Source: a virus
Strand: one strand, 5' to 3'
Virus record (IMG/VR): IMGVR_UViG_3300044625_002259
Coordinates: 1 to 27,149 of that record
Length of the DNA: 27,149 bases
Shown here one piece after another: positions 1 to 6,283 of this stretch. The position numbers were made by a program, and so were the translations under genes. Each line of letters starts with the position of its first letter. Position 1 is the first letter of the stretch. Under the pieces are notes generated by a model. The model saw only the letters and a list, made by a program, of their open reading frames with translations, was not told the DNA's origin and ran no database searches.

Positions 1-59
1 GAAGAAATACATAAAGACGCTAGACTAAAAATCACAGTAAAAATATATACTCCGATCAT
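1..59 (-). CDS. Partial small hydrophobic protein, cut by the left window edge
   Basis: The ATG (57-59, minus) is preceded six bases away by a perfect AGGAG ribosome binding site (66-70). The visible 19 residues begin MIGVYIFTVIFSLASLC, a hydrophobic start typical of a membrane segment or signal peptide. It lies downstream of the 186-aa gene on the same strand and is probably the next gene of that operon. A 20-codon frame (62-124, minus) beginning MQELLQQVLY ends just before this ATG and could couple translation. The function is unknown. Confidence 0.45.
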   Translation of the reverse strand, partial: MIGVYIFTVIFSLASLCIS

Positions 60-131
60 AATTAACTCCTCGCAACCGCAATCTTAATAGTGAGGTATAG
101 AACTTGTTGTAGTAGTTCTTGCATAATGTTT

Positions 132-150
132 AGGCGGCATTGCGCCGCCT
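132..150 (-). other. GC-rich hairpin between operon genes
   Basis: AGGCGGC (132-138) pairs perfectly with GCCGCCT (144-150) around a five-base loop. There is no T-run on either side, so it is not a standard intrinsic terminator. It follows the stop of the 186-aa gene and precedes the partial gene, so it may stabilise or process the mRNA. A similar hairpin (GGCGC-TAT-GCGCC, 4898-4910) follows the stop of the last gene in the plus-strand operon. Confidence 0.55.
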
Positions 151-161
151 GTGAGTGTGGG

Positions 162-722
162 TTAGTGGTTAGGAAGTTGCTTAGGGACTCGAAGGGAAAC
201 AACTTTAAAATCTTTGACGTAGTTTCCAGATCCTGTTTTTTTGCGCCCCAAGAAAGTGATTTGATAAGGTTCGCCCGAAGTTGCTCCTTCAAAAGCATTA
301 ATCAAGATCGCGCCGCCGTTCATGTAGGCATCTACAGAGCCATCATCTTTACGCTCTAACCATGTAATGCACTTAATCTCCTTGAGTTCGCCAGATTCAT
401 TTTTTTGAATGCTCTTGAATCCCATGAATACAATGCGATGAGGGATCTCTTTATCCCCATCCTCAAATTCTTTGTAACGAGGTGTGAAGCTCATTCCTTC
501 ATCGTAGCTGTCAATTTCGTCTAAGGTGTTTAGCACGTTAGCAAGATTAACAAGAGGAACAACAACAGGGAAAGAAAGCAAGCTAGTATCTTTGTCTTTA
601 TCGTTTAGCAATGGTGAGGGGGCACTTACTGCTAATTCCGAGGATTCAGATTGATTAGCTTCGTACATTGCCATCAAATCTGTTTCAGACGCTTCCGTGA
701 ATTGTTCTTTAGCTTTCGCCAT
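162..722 (-). CDS. Hypothetical phage protein, 186 aa
   Basis: The function is not recognised. The frame is open further upstream only through a TTG. The ATG at 722, encoding MAKAKEQFTEAS, is preferred because AGGA lies about ten bases upstream. Residues 1-50 are acidic and polar, followed by a hydrophobic stretch (SFPVVVPLVNLANVLNT). The C-terminal half is beta-rich, with the segment PYQITFLGRKKTGSGNY followed by KDFKVVSLRV. Alternating basic and aromatic residues there would suit a nucleic-acid-binding beta barrel such as a phage ssDNA-binding protein, but this is an impression and no diagnostic motif is present. It is the most 3' complete gene of the minus-strand operon and is separated from its neighbour by 81 bases. 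Confidence 0.75.
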   Translation of the reverse strand: MAKAKEQFTEASETDLMAMYEANQSESSELAVSAPSPLLNDKDKDTSLLSFPVVVPLVNLANVLNTLDEIDSYDEGMSFTPRYKEFEDGDKEIPHRIVFMGFKSIQKNESGELKEIKCITWLERKDDGSVDAYMNGGAILINAFEGATSGEPYQITFLGRKKTGSGNYVKDFKVVSLRVPKQLPNH

Positions 723-803
723 AATAATTATTCCTTGTAAATAAATGACTCTGTATTGAGCCAATGCAATCGCCAAAATACTGCGAGGATGGCGATCGCT
801 GAT

Positions 804-1328
804 TTAATTGATAGTTGCTTTTTGGGCAATTGCAACCAAATCTTGAATGTCTTCTATTTCTTCTTTAGACAAGGGTTTTTGAGGTTCTATAATTGGTACT
901 GATTCAACAGGGGCATTATTCCTGATAGCGTATCCAAACTCCTTGCAGAGCTTATTAATTAACGATTGGTGAAGATCAATAATTTTAAGTTCCCATTTAC
1001 CCTCAAAAACTCTTTCTGATTCTCTTAACTCCATAAATAGAAATGGAATAGGTTTGTTAGTTTTTTTGCACTCGTAAGCGCTTTTAGTAAAGCGATCAAT
1101 CATTGCATTAGCATCTTTTTTAGTTGCAAATCCAATGTATGCAGTAACCTCCCATCCATGACGGGATAAAGGATCTGACATAACGACTAAGCGATCGCCT
1201 AAGATAGCTAACTCAAACCCTAAATCCGCTGATTCAGTAATTGCTAATTCTTTTTTTAATGAAATGATCGCATCATTTAAGGTGCTGATTTCTGTTTTTA
1301 GTACGGCTGATGCCGATGGTAAAGTCAT
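804..1328 (-). CDS. Hypothetical protein, 174 aa, N-terminal coiled coil
   Basis: The function is not recognised. Residues 1-35 look like a short coiled coil (LKTEISTLNDAIISLKKEL). Then follows a mixed alpha/beta part with YIGFATKKDANAMIDRF and a region ending in a proline-rich linker (VPIIEPQKPLSKEEIED). The start ATG overlaps the stop of the preceding 88-aa gene by one base (TAATG), a strong sign of translational coupling. The size and setting match an early phage operon gene, possibly one acting on host DNA or replication, but nothing in the sequence proves this. Confidence 0.75.
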   Translation of the reverse strand: MTLPSASAVLKTEISTLNDAIISLKKELAITESADLGFELAILGDRLVVMSDPLSRHGWEVTAYIGFATKKDANAMIDRFTKSAYECKKTNKPIPFLFMELRESERVFEGKWELKIIDLHQSLINKLCKEFGYAIRNNAPVESVPIIEPQKPLSKEEIEDIQDLVAIAQKATIN

Positions 1329-1594
1329 TATTGTTCACTCTCTAGCTCAGATTTATCAACTTTTTGACCGTACTTAGTAAACGATTCTGTATAGTCTGGA
1401 GTGTGTTTTTTGTAGCTTGGTGGAACGTTGATTTTAACTGTTTCCTTAGCTACTTCAAATAAGGTGTCAAACACTTCGCCAATGTCATCACCTTCATCGC
1501 AGCTAGCCCAAATAATAGCGCCGATCTCTGCTGATTCGTAGTTGCCTAAATTGAACTTACGCTTATATTCAGCTCCAACTTTTTCTAATCTCAT
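1328..1594 (-). CDS. Hypothetical protein, 88 aa
   Basis: This is a small acidic protein beginning MRLEKVGAEYKRKFNLGNYE, with a central acidic helix (CDEGDDIGEVFDTLFEVAKE). Its opening, "KRKFNLGNYESAEIGAII", resembles small phage proteins that sit next to ssDNA-binding or RecT-type genes, but I recognise this only as a loose pattern. It starts five bases after the 35-aa membrane peptide and overlaps the 174-aa gene by one base, so it is firmly within the operon. Confidence 0.75.
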   Translation of the reverse strand: MRLEKVGAEYKRKFNLGNYESAEIGAIIWASCDEGDDIGEVFDTLFEVAKETVKINVPPSYKKHTPDYTESFTKYGQKVDKSELESEQ

Positions 1595-1599
1595 GATGT

Positions 1600-1707
1600 T
1601 TACCTGTGCGGATTAATGTTAATAGCGATCGCCCAAATAATAGGCGATAAGAATGCGACGCAAAGCCAGTAAAGCATTTGCTGATGGAGATAGTCGTATG
1701 GAGTCAT
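1600..1707 (-). CDS. Micro-protein with one membrane segment, 35 aa
   Basis: Its ATG overlaps the stop of the 51-aa gene in an ATGA arrangement, and its stop lies five bases before the next ATG, so the frame fits exactly into the operon. It begins MTPYDYLHQQMLYWLCVAF and continues with a hydrophobic core (LSPIIWAIAINI), giving a single predicted membrane helix with a short polar N terminus. It ends in a basic NPHR. The function is unknown. It is supported by its position in the coupled chain and its amphipathic layout rather than by homology. Confidence 0.6.
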   Translation of the reverse strand: MTPYDYLHQQMLYWLCVAFLSPIIWAIAININPHR

Positions 1708-1859
1708 ACTTCTATCTCCGTTAGCTCATCATGTGTGACTGGTCTTTCAACCCTATTACCACAGCGGATCAAATAATCGTATCCAATTACGCTAGGGAGT
1801 GTATCAACGATTGTGGCGATCGCGCCTTGGTAAAGGACTTGCTGCGATGGTTGGTACAT
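1704..1859 (-). CDS. Micro-protein, 51 aa
   Basis: The ATG overlaps the stop of the 154-aa gene by one base (TAATG), and its TGA overlaps the ATG of the next gene. It begins MYQPSQQVLYQGAIATIVD and continues to YDYLIRCGNRVERPV. The middle (GAIATIVDTLPSVIGYDYLIR) suggests a short beta-rich fold like a small SH3-type or host-takeover peptide. No known family is recognised. The gene is real on the strength of two overlapping junctions. Confidence 0.6.
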   Translation of the reverse strand: MYQPSQQVLYQGAIATIVDTLPSVIGYDYLIRCGNRVERPVTHDELTEIEV

Positions 1860-2323
1860 TAAATCAAAGCTCCGCAACCGTAACGACCTGACAAAGCAAA
1901 AGCGTCATCACCAAATGTGTCGCGTGGTGAGTAGGTGGATTGAAAATCATCGGCTGTCAATGCGCCTTGAGCTGCGATACGAGCGGCGCGATCTAGCTCC
2001 CATTGATCAATAACTGGTAAAAGCTCTTGATAAGCTTGCTCAGCTACGGTTTCGCAGATATTGACGACAGGGGGAAGTAAATCGCTGATGGCTTGCTCGG
2101 ATTCAGTGGCGATCGCATCATCGCTTTTTGCGTCTAGTTTGCGCTGTGCGATCAGAGTGTTGATTGCTTGTAATGCATCCTTAGAATTATTGCTGCAACG
2201 GCTTACCGCTTGGGGCTTATCCCCCAATGTGGTGATTTGCGCTGATTGTCTGTACCCTAAGCCAGAAACATAGAAGTCGAACCCGTTATCGTTTGCGATT
2301 TTCTTTACTGCTTTGCTGATCAT
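1859..2323 (-). CDS. Hypothetical protein, 154 aa, first gene of the minus-strand operon
   Basis: The function is not recognised. It begins MISKAVKKIANDNGFDFYVS and has a helical centre rich in alanine and glutamine (EQAISDLLPPVVNICETVAEQAYQELL). It ends in a glycine- and cysteine-containing tail (SGRYGCGALI). It is the promoter-proximal gene: a TTGACA-N17-TAATAC promoter sits about 35-60 bases upstream. The leader ACAAGCAACAAGGCAAAC before the ATG matches the leaders of three genes at 15874, 16458 and 16758. It is probably an early regulatory or takeover gene, by inference only. Confidence 0.75.
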   Translation of the reverse strand: MISKAVKKIANDNGFDFYVSGLGYRQSAQITTLGDKPQAVSRCSNNSKDALQAINTLIAQRKLDAKSDDAIATESEQAISDLLPPVVNICETVAEQAYQELLPVIDQWELDRAARIAAQGALTADDFQSTYSPRDTFGDDAFALSGRYGCGALI

Positions 2324-2351
2324 GATGTGTTTGCCTTGTTGCTTGTCTATG

Positions 2352-2387
2352 AATAACAGTATTACATGCGATATGTTATTTTGTCAA
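2352..2387 (-). promoter_or_regulatory. Strong promoter with palindromic operator for the minus-strand operon
   Basis: On the minus strand, TTGACA (2382-2387) is followed after 17 bases by TAATAC (2359-2364). The arms AATAACA (2352-2358) and TGTTATT (2374-2380) form a perfect seven-base inverted repeat spanning the -10. This is a classic position for a repressor that blocks polymerase. The repressor is unknown; the candidate ribbon-helix-helix protein encoded divergently at 2457 is the simplest guess. Confidence 0.75.
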
Positions 2388-2399
2388 CACTTAAAATAT

Positions 2400-2428
2400 T
2401 TGACTTATGTTTTTGATTATGTTAAGGT
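2400..2428 (+). promoter_or_regulatory. Possible divergent promoter for the plus-strand operon
   Basis: TTGACT (2400-2405) is followed after 17 bases by TAAGGT (2423-2428), a weak -10. The first ATG of the operon lies 28 bases further on. Its -35 lies only 12 bases from the -35 of the divergent promoter, so the two promoters probably compete or share a regulator. Confidence 0.4.
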
Positions 2429-2456
2429 GTTTGCATGTTGTTAAAGAGTTGAATTT

Positions 2457-2645
2457 ATGGCAGTGCAAACAATGCAAGTAACTACAGGTAAGCATCAAAA
2501 TCTTAGGGTTCAGATTGAAGATCTTGATACCCTAAAAAGACTTAAGCGAGATGACGAAATCAGTCTTGCTGTAACCTTCCATCGCATCGTAGAAGCAGCA
2601 GAAATGTATGACGTAATCATGAAAGCTGGAGAGGCTAAATCATGA
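2457..2645 (+). CDS. Small ribbon-helix-helix-like protein, 62 aa
   Basis: The segment NLRVQIEDLDTLKRLKRDDE followed by ISLAVTFHRIVEAAE has the layout of a ribbon-helix-helix (Arc/CopG/MetJ) DNA-binding fold: one short strand (residues about 14-19), a helix (about 22-31), a turn, then a second helix (about 36-50). Proteins of this fold act as dimeric repressors or antitoxins. The gene begins the plus-strand operon, divergent from a promoter with a palindromic operator, which suits autoregulation. Its stop overlaps the next start (ATGA). The fold assignment is from pattern only. Confidence 0.65.
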   Translation: MAVQTMQVTTGKHQNLRVQIEDLDTLKRLKRDDEISLAVTFHRIVEAAEMYDVIMKAGEAKS

Positions 2646-2881
2646 TTGAAGGTGTTTTGATTTTTGTGATCGCGGTTTCCTATGGCAGCATCATTAAGAT
2701 TGTTTCTGACGGTAAATATTACTCAAGTAAATACAATTACTCAGGGACATATCTATATTGGTTTTTAGTTGGCTGGTTTGTATTTCCTTTTTGGGTTATC
2801 TATAAATTCTGGAAATGGTTTTTAACTGAGATGCCAAGTCAAATCAAGGAATGGAGAAGAGAAAGAAGATGCAGCAAATAG
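2642..2881 (+). CDS. Small membrane protein, 79 aa
   Basis: Two hydrophobic segments are visible: residues 3-20 (EGVLIFVIAVSYGSIIKIV) and about 38-57 (YLYWFLVGWFVFPFWVIYKF). They flank a polar tyrosine-rich loop and are followed by a basic tail (KEWRRERRCSK). This predicts a two-pass inner-membrane protein with a cytoplasmic basic end. Its ATG overlaps the stop of the 62-aa gene (ATGA). Its 3' end overlaps the next gene. The function is unknown. Superinfection-exclusion proteins of phages often have this size and shape, but there is no specific evidence. Confidence 0.7.
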   Translation: MIEGVLIFVIAVSYGSIIKIVSDGKYYSSKYNYSGTYLYWFLVGWFVFPFWVIYKFWKWFLTEMPSQIKEWRRERRCSK

Positions 2882-3366
2882 AAAATCAAAAAGTTCTACA
2901 CCCTGTCGAAAACCTTACGATCTTATACCGCGCTCGATACTATTGGTGTACGCCCGATCTTGCCGATCGGTATCAAGATCTTGCCGATCGGTATCAAGAC
3001 GTTTTTGATCGACTTGACGAAGTAGGCTTATTCCCATCAGAGTTTTTTGGTGAATTTATTTACGGATTTGTAGAGTCGCTAGAACGACAAATCGATCCTA
3101 ATTGTCAATCATCACGCATATTTTACGAGCCTTGCCCTGTAGTGAAAACTACTGCGATGGAAATCATCGTGGTATCGCAGAATATACCGCTTGATATTTT
3201 GGAGTTATTCCCAGACTTTTACAAGGGCGGTAGATTCCATGTCAACAAAGCCAAGCTACAGCAATCAGGCAGGGCTTATCACTCGCGACATGGTGAGTAT
3301 TTTTACATCAGCGCACCTGATAGCGCGATCGCATTGGGTGAGAGTAAGGAATTAGTGGAGGTGTGA
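2869..3366 (+). CDS. Hypothetical protein of a local three-member family, 165 aa
   Basis: The start is ambiguous. An ATG at 2851 directly abuts AAGGA, which is too close. The ATG at 2869 has GGAGAAGAG at usable spacing and is preferred. A perfect 21-bp tandem duplication (2956-2997) encodes two LADRYQD heptads (residues 31-44), probably a helix. The C terminus carries EYFYISAPDSAIALGESKEL (about 143-162), which resembles a segment in the proteins at 3369 and 9701 (hydrophobics, then xPxxDxxIxL). The function is unknown. The stop overlaps a GTG, and the next ATG follows two bases after the stop, so translation is probably coupled. Confidence 0.65.
   Translation: MQQIENQKVLHPVENLTILYRARYYWCTPDLADRYQDLADRYQDVFDRLDEVGLFPSEFFGEFIYGFVESLERQIDPNCQSSRIFYEPCPVVKTTAMEIIVVSQNIPLDILELFPDFYKGGRFHVNKAKLQQSGRAYHSRHGEYFYISAPDSAIALGESKELVEV
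2956..2997 (+). repeat. Perfect 21-bp tandem duplication inside a coding gene
   Basis: The unit GATCTTGCCGATCGGTATCA plus one A occurs twice without mismatch (2956-2976, 2977-2997). Because the unit is 21 bp, the frame is kept and seven residues are duplicated. The perfect identity points to a recent duplication. Confidence 0.95.
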
Positions 3367-3368
3367 TT

Positions 3369-3725
3369 ATGATTTACCAACTCAGTCGCGACTACGATCG
3401 CGCATGGCAATTGATACAGCAAGGCGAAAAGCTTGCGTGTTGGGTTGATTACGATTCACTTTTTAGAGATATTGCTCAGGCTTACAAATGGTTTGGAGCG
3501 ACAATGATTGTAGCGAGAGGGACTCAGTATGTTTATTTGTTTGAAGAGCAAAATAATTTTGATGATTTCGCCAAGCGTTGCACAGAGCTTAATGCTGAAT
3601 TTTATCTACCACTTGCTGACAATATGATCGTGATTTCTGAGGAGCGTTTAACAGAAATAACCTCAAAAGTCATTGACAGGAATTTTGAAAATTTAAAAAA
3701 ATATCGTAAGGGAGAAGCATCATGA
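3369..3725 (+). CDS. YQLSxDYD-family protein, 118 aa
   Basis: The ATG at 3369 is chosen because GGAGG (3357-3361) lies seven bases upstream; an in-frame GTG at 3363 is less likely. The N terminus, IYQLSRDYDRAWQLIQQGEK, matches the N terminus of the 249-aa protein at 9701 (YYQLSTDYDQADKLLSKG). Both continue with a conserved tryptophan (CWVDY / AWMVF). The segment FYLPLADNMIVISEERL (78-94) matches the same protein's LFLLPIPDPTIALQHSL. The two share a small domain of unknown function of about 95 residues. The gene ends in an ATGA overlap with the ASCH-like gene. Confidence 0.7.
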   Translation: MIYQLSRDYDRAWQLIQQGEKLACWVDYDSLFRDIAQAYKWFGATMIVARGTQYVYLFEEQNNFDDFAKRCTELNAEFYLPLADNMIVISEERLTEITSKVIDRNFENLKKYRKGEAS

Positions 3726-4390
3726 AAACCCCACCGATCGCATTCACAGAAGACAATTTTTGCGCTGTTCTCAACGGTACTAAAACCGAGACACGCCGCT
3801 TACTCGCGATCAAAGGCGAAACCCAAGACGAAGTGACTCAAATCTCAAAGATAGAGCGCAACGAAAAGGGCAACTATTTGTTCTTGGGCGACGAGCTTAA
3901 GCCTAAATACAACATAGGCGATCGCTGCTACCTAACAGAGCCAACGCAAAACCTAGCTGGCGCAGATTACACAAACAAAAAACTGCATATTCAGTATTTT
4001 TGGCATAATCCCGAAACTCGATGGGTAACTCCTACTGAGCAAGATTTGATAAAAATCAACAACCGCAAAACTGGCTTATACTCAAAACAAAACGCCCGTT
4101 TTATGTTGAAATCTTTCACCCGTTACTGGGTTGAGATTGTTGATGTGAAGTTAGAGCGATTGCTTGATATCACGACTGAGTCGGCGATCTCGGAAGGGAT
4201 TAAGAAAAGTATAGGCTACAATTTTGCTACAAACTACTATGACTATGTACTAAAAGAGTATGGTCATCGCGAAGATCCAATATCTTCTTACTTCTCCGAA
4301 ATTGAGATGCTCCACGGCAAGGAGATCGCTAATTCAAATCCTTGGGTATGGGTGTATAAGTTTAAATTTATAGGTAACAACAATGAGTGA
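3722..4390 (+). CDS. ASCH/PUA-like phage protein, 222 aa
   Basis: It belongs by eye to a common phage family with an ASCH-like (PUA-related) beta barrel. The typical signatures are all present in order: a GTKTETRR motif near the N terminus (19-26), YNIGDRCYLTEP (63-74), and TRYWVEIVDVKLERLLDIT followed by TESAISEGI (133-160). The tail includes NPWVWVYKFKF, which closes such domains. ASCH/PUA folds bind RNA or modified bases; in phages the target is unknown, with RNA processing or modified nucleotides proposed. It is coupled to the gene before (ATGA) and overlaps the gene after by eight bases. Family confidence is high and function confidence low. Confidence 0.75.
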   Translation: MKTPPIAFTEDNFCAVLNGTKTETRRLLAIKGETQDEVTQISKIERNEKGNYLFLGDELKPKYNIGDRCYLTEPTQNLAGADYTNKKLHIQYFWHNPETRWVTPTEQDLIKINNRKTGLYSKQNARFMLKSFTRYWVEIVDVKLERLLDITTESAISEGIKKSIGYNFATNYYDYVLKEYGHREDPISSYFSEIEMLHGKEIANSNPWVWVYKFKFIGNNNE

Positions 4391-4742
4391 ATTAGAACAA
4401 ATTGAGGACAGGATTTTAGAATGCAATGAAGAGTTTGGCAATTATTACCAGATTCAAGAATTGCAAGAAGAGGCTGAAAACATTAGAAATCAGCTTAAAA
4501 CCTACGGCGAATTGCTGGCAGAAATACAGCCCCAAGTCATCACCAATGATGCAGAAAATGACGCAAACCTAGCGCACATTGAGAGGCTGTGGAGCATTGA
4601 AAACCGCACACCAGAAGAAGAAAAGCTGTTTGATTTGCTGCTTTTGCTTTCAGAGCAATTTGAAGAAAAGGCTTATCCGATGGAGTCGTCATGGTATGCG
4701 GGGCTTTGGTATCGGATTCAAGCTTTTATTTTTAGGTGGTAA
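4383..4742 (+). CDS. Coiled-coil protein with HigA-antitoxin-like region, 119 aa
   Basis: Residues 1-48 form a likely coiled coil (EQIEDRILECNEEFGNYYQI...LQEEAENIRNQL). Residues 50-101 read PQVITNDAENDANLAHIERL, then WSIENRTPEEEKLFDLLLLL and SEQFEEKAYPM. This closely follows the N-terminal pattern of COG5499/HigA-type antitoxins (I-x-T-E-x-D-Y-x-x-A-L-x-x-I-x-x-L, ...TPE...L..L..L...YE...YP). The helix-turn-helix that normally follows is missing; instead there is an aromatic tail (WYAGLWYRIQAFIF). It may bind a HigB-like toxin without binding DNA. The similarity is from memory of the family, not a search. Confidence 0.65.
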   Translation: MSELEQIEDRILECNEEFGNYYQIQELQEEAENIRNQLKTYGELLAEIQPQVITNDAENDANLAHIERLWSIENRTPEEEKLFDLLLLLSEQFEEKAYPMESSWYAGLWYRIQAFIFRW

Positions 4743-4744
4743 CA

Positions 4745-4894
4745 ATGGCTAGGAAATCAGCACCCAAGAAAGAAGTAGCGATCGCACCAATGCCGATCAT
4801 TGAGCGATACCGATCGCGCCCGTGGAATGAGTTCGTGATGGAATTTGTACCAGCGGATAAATATCCAACTATGCGTGAAACTTATTTAAAGTAA
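4745..4894 (+). CDS. Small basic protein, 49 aa
   Basis: It starts two bases after the stop of the previous gene and runs 49 codons to TAA. It begins MARKSAPKKEVAIAPMPIIE and continues RYRSRPWNEFVMEFVPADKY. The N terminus is basic and probably disordered, followed by a short amphipathic segment. It matches in size, layout and operon-end position the 49-aa protein at 19397 (a basic, proline-containing N terminus, then a short helix), although sequence identity is low. The function is unknown. Confidence 0.6.
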   Translation: MARKSAPKKEVAIAPMPIIERYRSRPWNEFVMEFVPADKYPTMRETYLK

Positions 4895-4935
4895 AGCGGC
4901 GCTATGCGCCAACCAACAAACCCGCAAAACACAAC

Positions 4936-4980
4936 AAAAATCGCAACGAGAAATCAATGGTTTCAGGCGTTGCGATTTTT
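4936..4980 (+). terminator. Large intrinsic terminator ending the plus-strand operon
   Basis: AAAAATCGCAACG (4936-4948) pairs perfectly with CGTTGCGATTTTT (4968-4980). Inside the loop a second short stem forms (GAAATC/GGTTTC, 4950-4964). The run of T after the stem and of A before it make it usable in both directions. Confidence 0.9.
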
Positions 4981-5356
4981 ATTTTTATGTTTTGCGTTCA
5001 GACTATTAAAACCGAATCTGGAAGCGATGTTACATATGCAACTGTAATATCACTAAAAACAACCTCAAAGCGCTAGTTTAATAATAAACGAGTCGATTAG
5101 GCAAGTGGATAATTATCTACTTGCTTTTTGATTTATAGTATTTATCATAGGGTACGTTAGTACTATATGTCAACTTTGGATAAGTCACAATCGACCATAC
5201 AAAATCACAACAATTAACCTTGCAATAACTTTTTTTATTTGACCGTCATTTGACTACACCCGCAAATATTCACTTTTAGCCGATTAGCGTTAAAGCACTT
5301 TTTTCTATACAGCGCAAAGCTTTGAGTAATTGCGATGGTTTAAATCAGATTAGCTT
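4981..5356. other. Intergenic stretch with one further terminator and an imperfect direct repeat
   Basis: No convincing reading frame on either strand. It is AT-rich and contains a hairpin terminator (5101-5129) with no gene in front of it, and an imperfect repeat (about 5282-5304 and 5348-5370, core GATTAGC then AAGCACTTTT). A short RNA between the two terminators is possible, but I see no strong promoter for it. Confidence 0.5.
5101..5129 (+). terminator. Hairpin terminator without an upstream gene
   Basis: GCAAGTGGATAA (5101-5112) pairs with TTATCTACTTGC (5113-5124) with a single G-U pair, followed by TTTTTG. The tip must open to leave a small loop. It is 120 bases beyond the operon terminator, so it would end either read-through or a short RNA. 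Confidence 0.75.
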
Positions 5357-5557
5357 TTAAGCACTTTTATTCTGCCAATCGTGGCAGTCGTTAGCAGTAT
5401 AGAAACTAGCGCTATCCCGTGGCGGTACTTTGGTACAGAGCCGCCAATTATTAAATCGGCAGTTGTGGCAACCTTTCAGCGATCGCACGTCATGAGTATT
5501 TGCTAGCAGGACGGGGTAAGACTCTTGTACTTGGTATTCGGTAAGTTGTGGCGACAT
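5357..5557 (-). CDS. Small four-cysteine (zinc-binding?) protein, 66 aa
   Basis: Four cysteines are spaced CHNC (30 and 33), C41 and C58, with histidines at 31 and 59, in the segment KGCHNCRFNNWRLCTKVPPR then DSASFYTANDCHDW. This spacing would suit one zinc site. Small phage proteins of this type are common and usually unassigned; some bind DNA or host polymerase. The ATG has no clear Shine-Dalgarno sequence (AAAATAAAAC before it). It is a single-gene unit on the minus strand between terminators. The function is unknown. Confidence 0.6.
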   Translation of the reverse strand: MSPQLTEYQVQESYPVLLANTHDVRSLKGCHNCRFNNWRLCTKVPPRDSASFYTANDCHDWQNKSA

Positions 5558-5630
5558 GTTTTATTTTGTGTTTTAACAGTTATAATTTAAAAGCATTGTT
5601 ACCTTTGTTTAACTTGTTACTTTCTTGATC

Positions 5631-5669
5631 AAAGGCGGATCGCACTCCCTACAGCGATCCGCCTTTTTT
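5631..5669. terminator. Strong bidirectional intrinsic terminator
   Basis: AAAGGCGGATCGC (5631-5643) pairs perfectly with GCGATCCGCCTTT (5654-5666) around a ten-base loop, followed by more T. It lies upstream of the minus-strand 66-aa gene, so it shields that gene from transcription arriving from the 5742-6511 region. Confidence 0.9.
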
Positions 5670-5696
5670 ATTGTCTAATCACAACCTTTAAAACAT

Positions 5697-5742
5697 AAAA
5701 GTAAAGCACCTCTACCAAAATCGGTAGAGGTGCTTTACTTTT
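5697..5742. terminator. Second strong terminator, 20-bp perfect stem
   Basis: AAAA plus GTAAAGCACCTCTACC (5697-5716) pairs perfectly with GGTAGAGGTGCTTTAC plus TTTT (5723-5742) around the six-base loop AAAATC. It would end minus-strand transcription from the ribbon-helix-helix gene at 6511 through the remnant region. Only 27 bases separate it from the other terminator. Confidence 0.9.
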
Positions 5743-6268
5743 TAAACTTGAGGAGTTAGTATTGAATTACCACAAACAAAATCTAACGTCCCGTCTTTTT
5801 TATGTAAATCAATATTAGCAGCTAGCGTTATAGTTTTGCAAGTATTTGGCATAAGAATTTTGGGTTTTGTGGTCTACGCAGAGAAAGTGGTTAGCTGTAT
5901 CTCTGTAAGGTGAAAGCGTTGTGATGACTCAGTGCATAACAATTATTCCCCCTTACGCGTGTCAGAGCCTTTAGCAAAGGACAATGACGTAGACACGCAA
6001 GCAATAGGTCGATGGTGTCACCGTTGGATATAAGCCCCAATGCGTCTGACTTAATTAGGGAGGCATCCCGCAAATAAAAAGGCAAGCCATCCGCCAGATT
6101 AGCGTCACCTGTGATACTCAATACAAGAGTAATAAAAATGGGTTTAAATTACTGACTTAGGTGATTGAGTGAAAGACTCATAAATTTGTAGAGTGCTAAT
6201 AAAGACTCTACATAAGGCTCTGCATTGCTCAAATCTAGAGCATCAAACGGAATTAGCGAATTATCAAA
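5742..6268 (-). pseudogene. Apparent gene remnant with many short hairpins
   Basis: On the minus strand, one frame from 6268 to 5891 is open except for a single TAA (6149-6151). It reads like protein on both sides: SLIPFDALDLSNAEPYVESL before the stop, GLPFYLRDASLIKSDALGLI and SNGDTIDLLL after it. The second part loosely resembles a bacterial SH3 domain. Neither part has an ATG at its front. In another frame a 36-codon ATG frame (5742-5852, beginning MPNTCKTITLAANIDLHKK) ends exactly at the terminator. The same stretch is dense in short inverted repeats, so a structured RNA is the alternative reading. The remnant interpretation is tentative. Confidence 0.35.
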
Positions 6269-6283
6269 TCAAAAAAAAAGAAA

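Noticed and set aside
90-359. Plus-strand 89-codon frame opposite the 186-aa gene
   Set aside because: It overlaps a well-supported minus-strand gene throughout most of its length, with no Shine-Dalgarno sequence or sensible composition.
5742-6280. Retron or group II intron as explanation of the hairpin-rich region
   Set aside because: No reverse transcriptase is nearby, and no domain V-like hairpin or intron boundary sequence can be seen.
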